A stretch of 64,000 bases of DNA, taken from positions 9,662,571 through 9,726,570 of the forward strand of contig NC_045151.1 of the NCBI RefSeq assembly GCF_008831285.2, in the 5' to 3' direction. The stretch comes from Nymphaea colorata (taxonomy: Eukaryota; Streptophyta; Magnoliopsida; Nymphaeales; Nymphaeaceae). Position numbers and translations under genes: made by a program. Below are positions 31,388 through 43,325 of the stretch, in pieces (within the stretch, counting starts at the first letter, position 1; each line of letters starts with the position of its first letter). The notes under the pieces were generated by a model. It had not been told where the DNA came from. It saw only the letters and a list, made by a program, of their open reading frames with translations, and did not search any database.

Positions 31388-34341
31388 CTATACACGTGTA
31401 ATCTTTCCCCTAAAATGGTCGCTTAAGTCCTGCGGCAGATGGAGTGTTGGACATGAGATAATTGTCAACATTTCAAGCTTGGAGAGGCAGGCAATCTGTT
31501 GCTGTGCATCTGTGGGACATGTTGTTTCATTTTGTTGTGGAGTAATATTATTGACGTCCACCAGAGACTTCAGATTGGGGAACTTAGAAAGCCATAGTCT
31601 TCTCAGTTTGGGGAGGCATTGCCAGTGGCCTCCCAAGCTGATGTCCTCAGAGAAAGAGTATAGGTACAATGTCTCCAGTTGGGAGAGACCCAACATCCAC
31701 TGAGGCACCCCATTGCCACTTCCATACACATGCAACGTCTCCAATTTAGGCAAGTCACCAATCGTGTTGAGCCCATCATAGTCAGAAATAGTCAAGGACT
31801 TCAACAAATGCATGCTCGGCAATGCACAGAATGTTGCGCATTCTCTGACCTCCAATTTTTTCAATGATTTAATTCCTATCTGTTGCCAACAATGGGCAAC
31901 GTTCCAGGCATAGTGTCCGCAGGTCCACATAGTTGGTGTCCAAATACCACACTGGCCTATCTCCTTCATAATCACAAATTGCCAACCTCTCTATGCCATG
32001 TGAAGGTTCCAAAGCCTCCAGCAAACCCCTCTCTTCAGAAGCACTACCCACTCTGTCATCGTCTCCCACCTTGAAGTACAATTCCACACCATTCAGCTCA
32101 TGCCTCTGCTTGAGATGCACCTTCTTTGCGTCGATCACTTTCACCCTTCCTCCCCGCGAACCTTCAATGGACAATTCCCCCTTTAGTTTGTTCAAGTATT
32201 TTAGTTCAATAATATTGCAACCTCTTGTCTTCCCTTTGTCATCGCATACCATAAACCAATGCAAGGTCCGTAAATTGGTAAGCTTCCCCAAGCCTTCAGC
32301 TACAAATTCCAAACACTTTGTTCCTTTCAGCCCAAGATACCTCAAGTTGCACAGTTCTCCCATTTCCTTGGGCAACTCTTCAATATCACTATGACTTAAA
32401 TCCAATGTTTGCAAGTTACAGAGCCTGCCGATTGAACTGGGCAACCGTCTCACTTTAGAATAGCTGAGATCGATATATTTTAGAAGTGAAAGGTCTTCAA
32501 TGGACTTTGGCAACTCATGAATATTCTGACATGCCCTCAATGACAACACCCTCAACCACTTGAAATTGGTTATGTGTTTAATATAAAACAGAGGCAAGTC
32601 GAACTTGGAACCGGAACCGGAATCAGAATTTAAATATATAATATAAGGCAGAGGGAAGTCTAACTTGGAATCAGCCAACAATGTGCGCACCTTATTTGTT
32701 GTTTCCAAGGCATTAGGCTTGTGTGCCTCTGCATCATCGTGTACACTAAGTAATGACAGATGGTGGGTGTGCTCAGTAGCAGAGGCATGGCTATATTCCC
32801 TTCCACCTATATATAAGGCAAGGTCATGCAAAATGCCATGCAATGTGAGATGAGTGCCCTCATAACCATATCCATGCGCTTTTTCAATCAAGCATCGGTT
32901 CATCAGATCATCAATGTATTGGTTTGCTGTCACTTCCACATCTATGCCTTCCTTTTCCTCTATCAATCCATGCGCCAACCATTGCCAGATCAATCTCTCC
33001 CTTTCAATCTTATAATCCTTTGGATAAATGCAGCAATACACAAAACAGCTCTTCAAATAATGCGGCAAGTCTTCATAGCTCAGCATGAGACCTGGAAGAA
33101 TTTTGCCACCGATTTCAGCTGCAGGCATCTCCCATTCCCATATCTTACTACCCTCCACGAATTTCCAGTCTTTTGTATGCATTTCTTGGTACGCATCATC
33201 GACCCTACCGTCTTAATCACAAGCAGAAACCCACCACATTTCCTTACTATTCTCTCTCCAACATCTCTGATCCTATGCATCACCAAATCTTCTTCTGTTT
33301 GGCCTGCCTCCTTTAGAAACAACTCCCAGCTTTGGTCAAAGCTAAATTCTGGTAATTCATGGACATAAGAAGCACGCATCCCTTTTGATACATTTTTCTT
33401 TCTACTGGTAATCAAAATATTGCTCCCCATTGCACCCATCAATGTTCCCTCTACCTCTTCCCCCCACCATTCTAGTTCCCACACATCATCTAGGACCAAC
33501 AAAAATTTTTCCTTTAAGAGCTAGTTCTGTAATTGTGTGCACAACTCACTCATGGAACAATCAGGGTTTTCTCTAGATTCCTTGCACACTTCCTTTAGTA
33601 TCTGCCACACCAAAACCTTATGGTTTGGCCTCTCCGAAACACAAACCCACCATCTACGTTTTCCAAAATGTTCTTCGAGTTCTTTAAAGACCATTTTTGC
33701 AAGAGTTGTTTTGCCGATTCCACCTTTTCCTGCAATAGAAATAATAAAAACACCACCCTTCTGTGCCTTACTACTTTGTATAGAGTCATTCGACAAGAGC
33801 TTTACTACTTTGTGATGGGTTGTCTCTTGGGGTTGTCATGTTCACCATAAACCGGACCCTCACTACCAATATCTCTTGGTGTTATTCCGAGCACATCCGC
33901 CATTATCTTATTTTTTTCTATTTTATCAAGCTTTTGGTTGATATTTTTAACATCAATTTCAAGGTTGTAGGAAGCAGATACATGTTCCTTAAAGCAAGAG
34001 CACAGAATGGCCCAGGGCTTCCTTACCTTGTTCCATGAAGTTATAGACTTGTCCCTTTTGCAAATTGCAATTGTGCTTTGGCATCCTTCAATGATGTCCT
34101 GGGCATCATAGAAAATATCCTTCAGCTCTCTCTCCAGATCTCTGTTGTGCTCATTGCTGAAAAGGGGCTTGTGATCTGTGACTTTGAGGGCCTTCCCAAA
34201 GTATCTCAGCTTCTGCTGGAGCACCTCGAGATCGTCTTTGGCATTCAAGATGAGGTCCACCTTTTCTTTCAACAAGCTGGTTACATCCCCCAACAGAATA
34301 GAAAGAGGTGTTTTCACAAGGGTGTTGATTACTGTTGTCAT
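31388..34341 (-). pseudogene. CC-NBS-LRR (NLR) disease-resistance gene, near full length, broken
   Basis: Intracellular immune receptor family. The start is ATG 34341-34339 (MTTVINTLVKTPLS). Domains in order: an Rx-type coiled coil with ELKDIFYDAQDIIEG as the EDVID-like motif; NB-ARC with P-loop GKGGIGKTT (near 33735), kinase-2 LLVLDDVWE (33500), RNBS-B GSNILITSRK and GLPL-type CGGFLLVI; winged helix (LPHYLKSCFVYCCIYPKD, then LIWQWLAHGLI) with LHGILHDLA as the MHD-region motif (HGILHDLA in place of MHD); LRRs from about 32600 (LRVLSLRACQNI, LKYIDLSYSKV, LQTLDLSHSDI) to 31388. Lesions: one-base losses near 33828 and 33190, an in-frame TAG at 33521-33523, and a shift near 31875. Everything else reads smoothly over about 2.95 kb without introns, so decay is recent or some lesions are assembly errors. 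Confidence 0.92.
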
Positions 34342-34559
34342 CTCCTCCTCTGTTTTTTTCTTGGTGGAAGAAAGAGCTAGCAGAGGAAGAGAACTAGAAA
34401 TCTGAAAATGGAAGGAGAGGGAAGACGAAGGAAGTGCTCTACAGGCTGGCAAGGTCCATGATTCCCGAACCACAAAGTTCTACATCACCAACACTTCCTC
34501 TTCCTCACGTTTGTCTGATTTTTCATTGTATTATGTAAAAAGCTAGGATGCATGATTTC
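34342..34559. other. NLR 5' untranslated/promoter side
   Basis: The coding frame is open upstream to 34473 with a Ser/Leu-rich extension, but the ATG at 34341 fits the family better. No certain TATA box assigned. Confidence 0.5.
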
Positions 34560-35310
34560 TTTTTCGAAATCCAAAATTTTATTTAGCCCATCCTAGTTTT
34601 GCGATCTGACCATTGACTAGAAGTACAACTTGTTCGTGCCATCATCCTTGCAGAAGTGGTGGTGCTGTTGCAACTTGCACGTCACCCACTCTGGGTGGGG
34701 GGATGTGAAAGGTCTCCCTAACAATAGCAAGAGTGAATGATCAAGTGGCACTACCCACACGTTGGCTCAGACCAATTAGATAGCCAGGGCTAGGTGTTGT
34801 TACTAGTCTTTTCAGCTATTTCCTTTCAAGTGGGCATTCTTGATTTCTCCAAAAGGCTGCAGTTGAGGGTTTAAAACAAGTGATGCAAGAAGCAAAATCC
34901 AACAATAACTCCAAAAATAAAAAATCGTTCTTCCATCAGAAAAATAAACATTATAGGCTAAGTGCATTCATGGAGAGGTATGTAAGCGAATAGAATGTGA
35001 AAATGAAGACAAAGTCAATTTTTTTTCTTTCATTTTTGTCATACCTTTGTCCACTTGCGTGGTTCAGCCTACAATCTTTAGATGCTTCATATTTTCTTTT
35101 CCTCTTAAAATCCCAATCGAGTTATCAAGAACAAATTGATATTTGCCCCTTTGCTTTTTTTTTTTTCCAGACGGTCATTCATTTTCTTAAGAAATTATTT
35201 GTTTTAAATTTTTAATGTTGTCTCAGCATTAATTATTTTTCTCAACTTTAAAATGTTAAAAAAATCAAATACCATTAATTTAAAAAATATGTCATAGTGT
35301 TATAAGAGAA
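34560..35310. repeat. Upstream copy of the NLR flank (block D, copy 2)
   Basis: Same order and orientation as 29380-30420 but without the TA/CA expansions and without the 161-bp doubling. It lies upstream of the NLR start, so the other copy probably once stood upstream of a second NLR now lost. Confidence 0.75.
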
Positions 35311-35772
35311 ATTAGAATATAATGTACATGATGGGTATTATTGAATCTCTCAAATGAGAATGCAAATCAAGTTGCTAAGAGATCAGTGAGTCCATATGGT
35401 CTCTTATTCGTCTAATATGTAGTTTATAACTAGAATATTTCTTCTCTTTTTCTTCTTACAACAGAATCTAACTAGATCAATTTAAATTTTATTCCACAAA
35501 GTAGAATAGCTAAATTGCATTTGATGTCAGTTTGTAATGATCCTATACAAAATTGACCCTTTGCAATTCATTATGTCCCCACATATGGAGAAAGCCCCAA
35601 GCGGTGTAGCGTAGTTGGTCGAACCAACAAATGTTCACTGTTAGTTCATTTATTATGAGTACTACTGCTAGAGACGGCAAAAGATAGATGTGTGACACTT
35701 TAGTTGACATGTGTACTGCTCTCCACCGAGGACTGGGTTTGAAGAAAAAAGAAAGGGGCTTCAGCCTCTTAA
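35311..35772. other. Non-coding
   Basis: AT-rich. No gene seen. Confidence 0.5.
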
Positions 35773-36153
35773 GGGTATTCATATAAACTAAAGCAAAAAA
35801 CACAGTTGTGAAATGATTTTAATCCAAACCACCAACCAGTTAAGAAAACACGGGACAAGAGCATCATTTTCATTATGATAGACCAAGGGTATTCGTATAA
35901 ACTAAAGAAAAAAAGGCAGTTGTGATATGAATTTATTCCATAATATCCACCAGTAAAAGAGATAAAGTGACGAGAACATCATTTTCTTTACGATAGACAA
36001 AGGGTATTTGTAAAAACTAAAGCAAAAAAGGACAGTTATGAAATGAATTTAATCCAAAGCATCTAGCAGTCAAAAAGACAGTGATAAGAGAATACTTTTA
36101 TTTACGATAGACCCAAAAGAATGGCTGCAAGGTGCTTGAACTGGCATTAAGCA
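35773..36153. repeat. 115-bp tandem array, part before Copia-D
   Basis: Units begin at about 35773, 35887 and 36002 with gggtattcgtataaactaaag-like text, followed by cagttgtgatatgaattt-like text. The array continues after Copia-D at 41480 and again at 42635-43325. Confidence 0.8.
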
Positions 36154-36431
36154 TGTTAACATATCATGTGTAGGGAACCGGGTCTGGATCCAGACCCGGT
36201 CCCTTGGGCATGGGTACCGAGAGTGGCTCGGTACCCTAGGCGGTTTTCCCTCTTATTTAATCCCACTTATGGTGTAATTGTTGATTAAGTGGAATAACAT
36301 TTTCTCTCTCCTAGGGTTGCGGTTGTGCCCCTAGGTTAGAGCTTCTCTGTGGTTTTTCACCTCTCTTTGAGGTTTTCCACGTATATTGTGTGTTCCTTCT
36401 CTTTCTCTCTATCTTGGTGTGTGTTTCTACA
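36154..36431 (+). repeat. Copia-D 5' LTR
   Basis: Begins tgttaacatatcatg and ends gtgtttctaca. A TATA-like ttatttaat near 36252 may be the promoter core. It contains a perfect 24-bp palindrome at 36177-36200. Confidence 0.95.
36177..36200. promoter_or_regulatory. 24-bp perfect palindrome in Copia-D 5' LTR
   Basis: Left arm ACCGGGTCTGGA is followed directly by its reverse complement TCCAGACCCGGT. The same palindrome is kept in the other LTR (41170-41193). A role as protein-binding site or RNA hairpin is inference. Confidence 0.7.
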
Positions 36432-36450
36432 TGGTATCAGAGCCAACGCG
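36432..36450 (+). other. Copia-D primer-binding site
   Basis: tggtatcagagccaacgcg directly after the LTR; its first 12 bases match the initiator tRNA-Met complement exactly. Confidence 0.94.
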
Positions 36451-36856
36451 TGAGAGATCGTTGGTGTGATAGTCGTGTTTCCGTCGTTTTTTTTGCCGCT
36501 GCTGTTTCCGCCGGTTTTTTTCTGCCGCTGCTGCGCCGTCGCTCTCTGCTGCGCCGCCGCCGTCCAGCGCTGCCAACTGCGCCGCCACCGTCCAGCGCTG
36601 CCAACTGCGCCGCCACCGTCCAGCGTTGCCAGCTGCGCCGCCATCGTCCAGCGCAGTTGTTCTCTGCTGCGTTGCCGCCATCCAGCGCCGCCGTCACCCA
36701 CTTCAGCGCTGTCGTCGCCCACTTCAGCGCCGCCGCCGTCCAGCGCCACCGCTGCCCACCGCCGTCGCTCTCTTCAACACCGCCGTCGTCGTCTAGCGCC
36801 GCTGCCTCTTGTTTGTCGTCTCTGGTGCTGGGTATTCTTTCTCCTTGGTGATTGTG
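36451..36856 (+). other. Copia-D GC-rich leader with 30-bp tandem units
   Basis: A long untranslated leader of gccgccgtccagcgc-type low-complexity DNA. About four units of 30 bp lie at 36549-36660. A similar GC-rich leader is present in Copia-B. Frames on either strand give Ala/Pro/Arg repeats only. Confidence 0.75.
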
Positions 36857-39800
36857 ATGGCCGAGGAGATGTCCCTCAAGATCGATGATGCCCTAGACTC
36901 GGGCAGCAATACCAAGAGCGAGATCTTGCCTATTCAAGTCACCTCCATCCGGCTGAACAAGGATAACTATCTCTCTTGGTCGGCTGCCCTAGAAATTGGG
37001 ATAACCATTCGTGGTCGCCTGTCCTACATTACTGGGGAGAAGCCTGCACCTTCAAAAACTGATCCGCGATGGGCTACTTGGGCGTTGGAAGATAGTCAGG
37101 TTAAAGTATGGATTATTAGTTCTGTTTCTATAGATATTCAGCCTTTGATCTTGCGTAAATCGACTGCCTACGACATGTGGACTGTGCTTGCATGGATGTA
37201 TGGCCGTAAGAAGAGAGTATTGCGTACGTACCAAATCAAACGTAGCATATACTCTCTTAAACAGGGTGACTTGTCTATAGCCACTTTCTTTGCAGCCCTA
37301 AAGACTAAGTGGGAGGAACTTGACTACCATGTGAATGATGACTGGCACTGTGGGTCTGATCATGCCTTGTACTGGGACAAAGAATGGATGGATCAGACGT
37401 TTATTTTCCTTGGAGGCTTACGCGATGAATTTGAATCCATTACGAGCCAAATTCTCAATTGTGACGAGGTCCCCGGAATTGAAGAGGTGTATGCCCGTGT
37501 GGAATCTGAGGAACAACGTCGCCAGGTGATGCATATTGACACCAGTCAGGGGAGTTCTCCTTCAGCCTTTGTTAGTCGTGCTTCTGGGATTGGACAGCGT
37601 CCCGTTCGGCGGTGTAGCCATTGCAACAAATCAGGACATTCTGTTGATTTTTGTTGGGATCTTCATCCTGAGAGGTGGCTTGTCCGGGGTCGTCCTCCTT
37701 CTAGCCGCCGGAGTCCTTCTGTGCCTGAGCCTAGTCAGAGTAGTCCTTCAAATGTTGCCAAATCTAAGCTTTCCTCCGATCAAATCAAAGAACTGCAAGC
37801 GTATATCAGCCGGCTGTCTACTACTCAGGAGGATACTTCCACGTCTGAGGGGGCTAAGTTAGCCCAAGCTCTCGTGGCCACTAGTGACCAAGGTAATTCC
37901 TCACATGGTGATTGGATTGTTGACAGTGGTACTACGCATCATATGACAGGGGACCCTAAGATGTTCCAAGAATACAAATTGTCTTCGGGGCAGCAACGTG
38001 TATCTATGGCTGATGGTTCTTCTATCTCTGTGGCTGGAAAAGGGAGTTTGTCCTTGTTAAATAAATATTGTCTTCATAATGCTCTTCATGTTCCCAATAT
38101 TCCTGTGAATTTGTTATCTGTCAGCGGTATTACTAAAGAACTCAACTGTAATTTGATCTTTTCTGCTGATCGGTGTTTTCAGCAGGACTTGGTGACGGGG
38201 CAGAAGATTGGGATTGGTTCGGCTATTGATGGACTCTACAGACTGCCTGTGCAGGTTGCGTCCGCTCTTATTTCAGCCACTAGTGGACAGTTGTCAGGCA
38301 TGGAAGACAGATCTACTATTATGCGATGGCACGAGCGGCTTGGTCATCTTCCGTTTTCATTGATTAAGAAGTTGTTTCCTAGTTTGTTTCATTCTGTTTC
38401 CATGGACTCCTTCACCTGTGAAGTGTGTCAGTTGGCTAAACATGTTAGGGCCTCGTACCCTATTTCATTCAATAAAACCACTCATCCATTTGCTTTGGTT
38501 CATTCTGATGTTTGGAGTCCTTCGGGAGTACCCACTTGTCGTGGTTTTCATTACTTTATGACCCTTATTGATGATTACTCCCGTTGTACGTTCGTGTATC
38601 TATTGAAAGAACGTAGTGAAGTTTCCGTTATTGTCAAAAATTTTGTGGCCTTTGTTGAGACTCAGTTTCAGACGTCTGTCCAAGCTTTTCGCACCGATAA
38701 TGCTAGAGAGTATGTCTCTCAATCCCTAGATGATTTCTTGAAGAGCAAGGGTATTGTTCATGAAACGTCATGTAGTTACACACCTCCCCAAAATGGCGTG
38801 GCTGAATGGAAGAATCGCCATTTGCTTGATGTTACCCGGGCTCTTCTGTTCCATCGACAGGTTCCCAAGCGCTACTGGGGTGATGCGCTTCTCACTAGTG
38901 CCCACCTTATCAACCGTATGCCTACCCGTGTGTTGCAGGGCCATTCCCTGTACTCTATGCTTTGGCCTACTCAGAATCCCTGGCCTCTTACTCGGGTGTT
39001 CGGGTGTGTCTGTTTTGTTCATGACCATAGTCCCACCCTCAAGAAACTTGATCCTCGGTCTGTCAAGGCTGTCTTTCTGGGGTATTCCTCCACTCAGAAG
39101 GGATACAAATGTGTTGATCCTACCACCTCTAAAGTCTATGTTTCCCGGGACGTCACCTTCCATGAACATGAGGCATACTTTCATGTGAATCCTCTTCAGG
39201 GGGAGTATCTAGGGCACAGTAGTGAAGAGTATTCCTCAAATCAGTTGATTCAGTTTACGGATTTCTTGGATTACAAGGCCAGTGACAGTGTGGCAGACAC
39301 AGTCACAGATGATAGAGACCGTCACATGGACGAGGGTCTTGTTGATAATCAGCCTACAGCCCGTGATCATTTTTTTGGCCAGGTGTACAGAAGGAAGAAG
39401 ACAGATGTGATTGAAAATGTTGATGTAACCAATCCCAATCCTGTGAGCTCCCCGAATGACCCAAGTCTAATCAATGAAGAGCTTCCTATAGCCCTGCGCA
39501 AGGGTACCAGGTCTTGCACTTCTCATCCTATTCAGAGATTTGTCTCTTATGCGAAATTGAGTAAGAATTACAAATGCTTTATAACAACCTTGTCTAAGTC
39601 TGTTATTCCCAGGTGTGTGGAAGATGCTAGAGAGGATCCTAAATGGCTACAGGCCATGACAGAGGAGATGAATGCCTTGACAAAGAATGACACTTGGGAA
39701 GTTGTGGATATTCCCAAAGGGACTCATTTAGTTGGTTCAAAGTGGGTGTTCAATGTGAAGTACAAACCAGATGGTACTGTGGAAAGGTATAAGGCTCGGC

Positions 39801-41152
39801 TTGTTGCAAAGGGGTTCAGCTAGAAATATGGTATTGATTATCTTGAAACCTTTGCCCCTGTTGCCAAACTGAAAACTGTGAGGGTCATATTAGCACTTGC
39901 CGTGAAAAAGGGGTGGAGCATGGATCAACTTGATGTTAAGAACGCATTCTTGAATGGCCATCTAGAAGAAGAGGTCTATATGAGTATGCCTCCTGGATAT
40001 GTTCAAAGCGGAAAATGCTGTCATCTTAAGAAAGCCTTGTATGGATTAAAGCAGTCTCCTAGAGCATGGTTTGAAAGACTGATGATAGTGATGAAGACAA
40101 ATGGATACAAACAGGGAAATGGTGATCACACCCTATTCATTAAGCAGAGAGATGGCCTGGTGAGTCTTCTTCTTGTGTATGTTGATGATATGATAGTCAC
40201 AGGTGAAGATGAAGAAGAGAAAAAGAAGATGAAGGAGAGGTTAGCTGCTGAATTTGATATTAAAGATTTGGGTAAACTAAGGTACTTTCTGGGGATAGAG
40301 ATTGCTCGGTCAGAGACAAGGCTGGTTATGAGCCAAAGGAAATACACTCTGGATCTTCTAAAGGAGACAGGCAAACTTGGATGCAGACCCTTTCTAACTC
40401 CAATGGAGTCTGGTACAAAGATAAGCATCAAAACTGGCAACATCTTAGATGAGGAAGGAAAAGGGCGGTATCAGAGGCTGGTTGGTAAGCTCATCTATCT
40501 TACTCTTACTCGCCCTGATATTACTTATGCTGTGAATGTGTTGAGTCAGTTTATGCATGCTCCTACTGATTGTCACTGGAAGAGTGCAGAAAGAGTGTTG
40601 GGGTACCTAAAGAATGACCCAGGAAAAGGATTACTCTATACTCAGCAAGACCAACTTAATATTGAAGGATACTCTGACGCAGATTGGGCAGGATGTACTG
40701 ATACTAGGAGGTCTACCACAGGGTACTGCATCTTTCTGGGGGGTAACCTGGTTGTATGGAGAAGTAAGAGGCAGGAAGTTTGCTCTAGATCCAGTGCTGA
40801 GGCTGAATACAGGGCTGTGGCTATGGGAGTTACAGAAATGTTATGGTTAAAGATTCTCCTAGCAGATATTGGTGTTGAAACAGAAGAGAAGATGAGGATG
40901 TACTGCGACAACAAGTCTGCAATTAATCTTGCGAATAATCCCGTTTTGCATGACAGAACTAAACATGTGGAGATTGATCGCCACTTCATACGGGAACGCA
41001 TAGATTCAAAGGAGTTGATCCTACCTTATATGAAGTCTGAAGATCAAATTGCAGATGTTCTAACCAAAGCCTTATGTACATCTCAATTCGAGAAAAATGT
41101 AAGCAAGCTTGGCATGTTTGACATGTATGCCAAGCTTGAGGGGGAGTGTTAA
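36857..41152 (+). pseudogene. Copia-D gag-pol polyprotein with one in-frame TAG
   Basis: Start ATG 36857 (MAEEMSLKIDDALDSG). Gag with LNKDNYLSWSAALEI; knuckle CSHCNKSGHSVDFC near 37615; protease DWIVDSGTTHHMTG near 37912; integrase WHERLGH, CEVCQLAKH, HSDVWSP, FRTDNAREY and NGVAEWKNR (triad D, D, E kept; the R after E is W). RT: GSKWVFNVKYKPDG, then TAG at 39821-39823 after LVAKGFS, continuing in the same frame with KYGIDYLETFAPVAK, LDVKNAFLNGHL, YGLKQSPRAW, YVDD near 40180. RNase H: GYSDADWAGC, SSAEAEYR, CDNKSAI, RTKHVEIDRHFI, to the final stop at 41150-41152. Length 1431 codons including the TAG. Copia-B has Q at the TAG position, so a CAG-to-TAG change is likely. Confidence 0.94.
41133..41146 (+). 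other. Copia-D polypurine tract
   Basis: gcttgagggggag-type purine run directly before the LTR start tgttaac; it also encodes the C-terminal LEGEC. Confidence 0.9.
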
Positions 41153-41424
41153 CATATCATGTGTAGGGAACCGGGTCTGGATCCAGACCCGGTCCCTTGG
41201 GCACGGGTACTGAGAGTGGCTCGGTACCCTAGGCAGTTTTCCCTCTTATTTAATCCCACTTATGGTGTAATTATTGATTAAGTGGAATAACATTTTCTCT
41301 CTCCTAGGGTTGCGGTTGTGCCCCTAGGTTAGAGCTTCTCCGTGGTTTTTCACCTCTCTTTGAGGTTTTCCACGTATATTGTGTGTTCCTTCTCTTTTTC
41401 TCTATCTTGGTGTGTGTTTCTACA
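41147..41424 (+). repeat. Copia-D 3' LTR
   Basis: 278 bp. It carries the conserved palindrome at 41170-41193 and is followed by the target duplication aagca. Confidence 0.95.
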
Positions 41425-42634
41425 AAGCACTAAGAGATTGTATTGCTCGTTCATTGAGGAAGAAGCCCCTTTAACCCTTCCCATAAACTAAAGAAAAAAA
41501 AAAAGCAGTTGTGATATGAATTTAATCCATAATATGCACCAGTAAAAGATTTGATGCTTATCCCCTACAGGCTACTCTATCGCCCATAGAATGTGGCCAA
41601 TTCTAGAATCGGGCAAGAATGGGCATACGCTGAAGGAACACATCGTTTGTGAATCACACCCCCTTTATTCGATGTTTATATGTTTGGATTTGAATATGAA
41701 TGAAAGAAAATTTCATATCATATTCAAATTTAATTTTTCAATTCCAATTCAAATCCGATTCAAATTCTAGTTTCATTTTTACATCTAAATCCAAATCCGA
41801 CTTTTAAATACACAACTAAGATCAGAACCACGTTATGTGATATATATATATATATATATATATATTACAATATTTAATTCAAAAGATACGGATATTATTT
41901 ATAAGATATTTACCTGAATTGAATATAGGAATCTCAATTAGATTGAATATTTGTTAAAAGCTAAGTTGGAATGTGGTAAAACGCAGACACATATGCTTAG
42001 TGGGTGCAACAGGTTCAGACGGTAAGTGCAAATGCAAATTTAAATTTGATTTTTTTTTATATATCTGATCGATTTAAGTGCTTGGATAACTGATTTAAAT
42101 TTGACCTTTTATCGAATCACCAAGCTTTGGAATTGCTTAATCACAAACAGGAAGTCAGAATTTTCGAAATTGTTAGAGTTCAAAGCCTACCATGCTCCAA
42201 CCTGTCAACATGCACGAAGTGGGCATCAATGAGCTAGGCAGTCCTTGAGTGGATGACACTTAGAACATTTAAGTGGTAGAGGTAGTACAATGGGGCATTT
42301 TAGCCGAAATGATTTTGATTCAATGATGTTGATGGGTGCACTCAAAAACTCCCACTCACTCTAAAAATAACAATCTGTTCATCACGGAGGGCCAACCCAT
42401 TTGAAAATGGAGAATCAAATCTACCTGTCCATTAAAGAAAGGAGAAAAGAAAACGAAGAAAAGGACACCATGCACATGGTTGCCCTTCTACCTTTTTTTT
42501 TTTAAAGGAAACTAGAGAGCATCCATGTGGTGATCATGAGTTCATGGCTATTTGGTAGCCAACTCTTCAAGGAAGGAATCAACAGGCTCAATCTAAGAGG
42601 TGGCAAGAGCATCATTTTAATTAGGATAGACCAA
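41425..42634. other. Non-coding, with one more 115-bp unit at its start
   Basis: 41430-41550 continues the array unit split by Copia-D. The rest is AT-rich with a short (TA)n at about 41840-41866. No gene seen. Confidence 0.6.
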
Positions 42635-43325
42635 GGCTATTCGTATAAACTAAAGCCAAAAAAAAGGCAGTTATGATATGAGTTTAATCCATAATATGCA
42701 CCTGTAATAGACAAAGTGACGAGAACATCATTTTCTTTACCATAGACAAACGGTATTCGTACAAACTAGAGCAAAAAAAAGACAGTTATGAAATGAATTT
42801 AATCCAAAGCATCCAGCAGTCAAAAAGATGGTGATAAGAGAATAATTTTATTTATGACAGTCCCAAAAGAATGGCTGCAAGATGCTTGAACTGGCTTTAA
42901 GCACTAAAAGATTGCATTGGTCATTCATTGAGGAAGAAGCCCCTTTAACCCTTCTTTCTCAGGATCATTTTCATTAGGATAGGCCAAGGGTATTTGTATA
43001 AACTAAAGCAAAAAAGGGCAGTTGTGATATGAATTTAATCCATAATATCCACCAATATAAGAGACAAAGTGACGAGAACATCATTTTCTTTACCATAGAC
43101 AAAGGGTATTCAATATTCATACAAACTAAAGCAAAAAAGAGGACAGTTATGAAATCAATTTAATCCAAAGCGTCCAGCAGTCAAAAAGACAGTGATAAGA
43201 GAATAATTTTATTTATGATAGACCCAAAATAATGGCAGAAAGGTGCTTGAACTGGCTTTAAGCACCAAAAGATTGCATTACTCATTCACTGAGGAAGAAG
43301 CCCCTTTAACACTTCTCTTTCTCTC
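42635..43325. repeat. 115-bp tandem array, part after Copia-D
   Basis: Units begin near 42635, 42751, 42987 and 43104. Pairs of units plus a spacer (aatggctgcaagatgcttga, then the taagcac target text) form a higher-order repeat of about 352 bp. Confidence 0.82.

Larger units (their letters stand above)
36154..41424 (+). mobile_element. Copia-D: nearly intact Ty1/copia element
   Basis: Plus strand, 5271 bp. LTRs of 278 bp at 36154-36431 and 41147-41424 differ at 6 positions, all transitions. Perfect target duplication aagca at 36149-36153 and 41425-41429. Primer site, GC-rich leader, one gag-pol frame and purine tract are all present. The only coding lesion I see is one TAG in RT. The insertion split a unit of the 115-bp array; undisturbed units at about 42890 and 43255 show the empty target. 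Confidence 0.96.

Noticed and set aside
33524-33830. Introns to explain the NLR breaks
   Set aside because: The TAG at 33521 and the shifts at 33828 and 33190 sit in sequence that stays homologous on both sides with no missing or extra stretch, so single-base lesions fit better than introns.
36357-36888. Several long frames on both strands in the GC-rich stretch
   Set aside because: Low-complexity leader of Copia-D; the frames are by-products of GCC repeats and the real start is the ATG at 36857.
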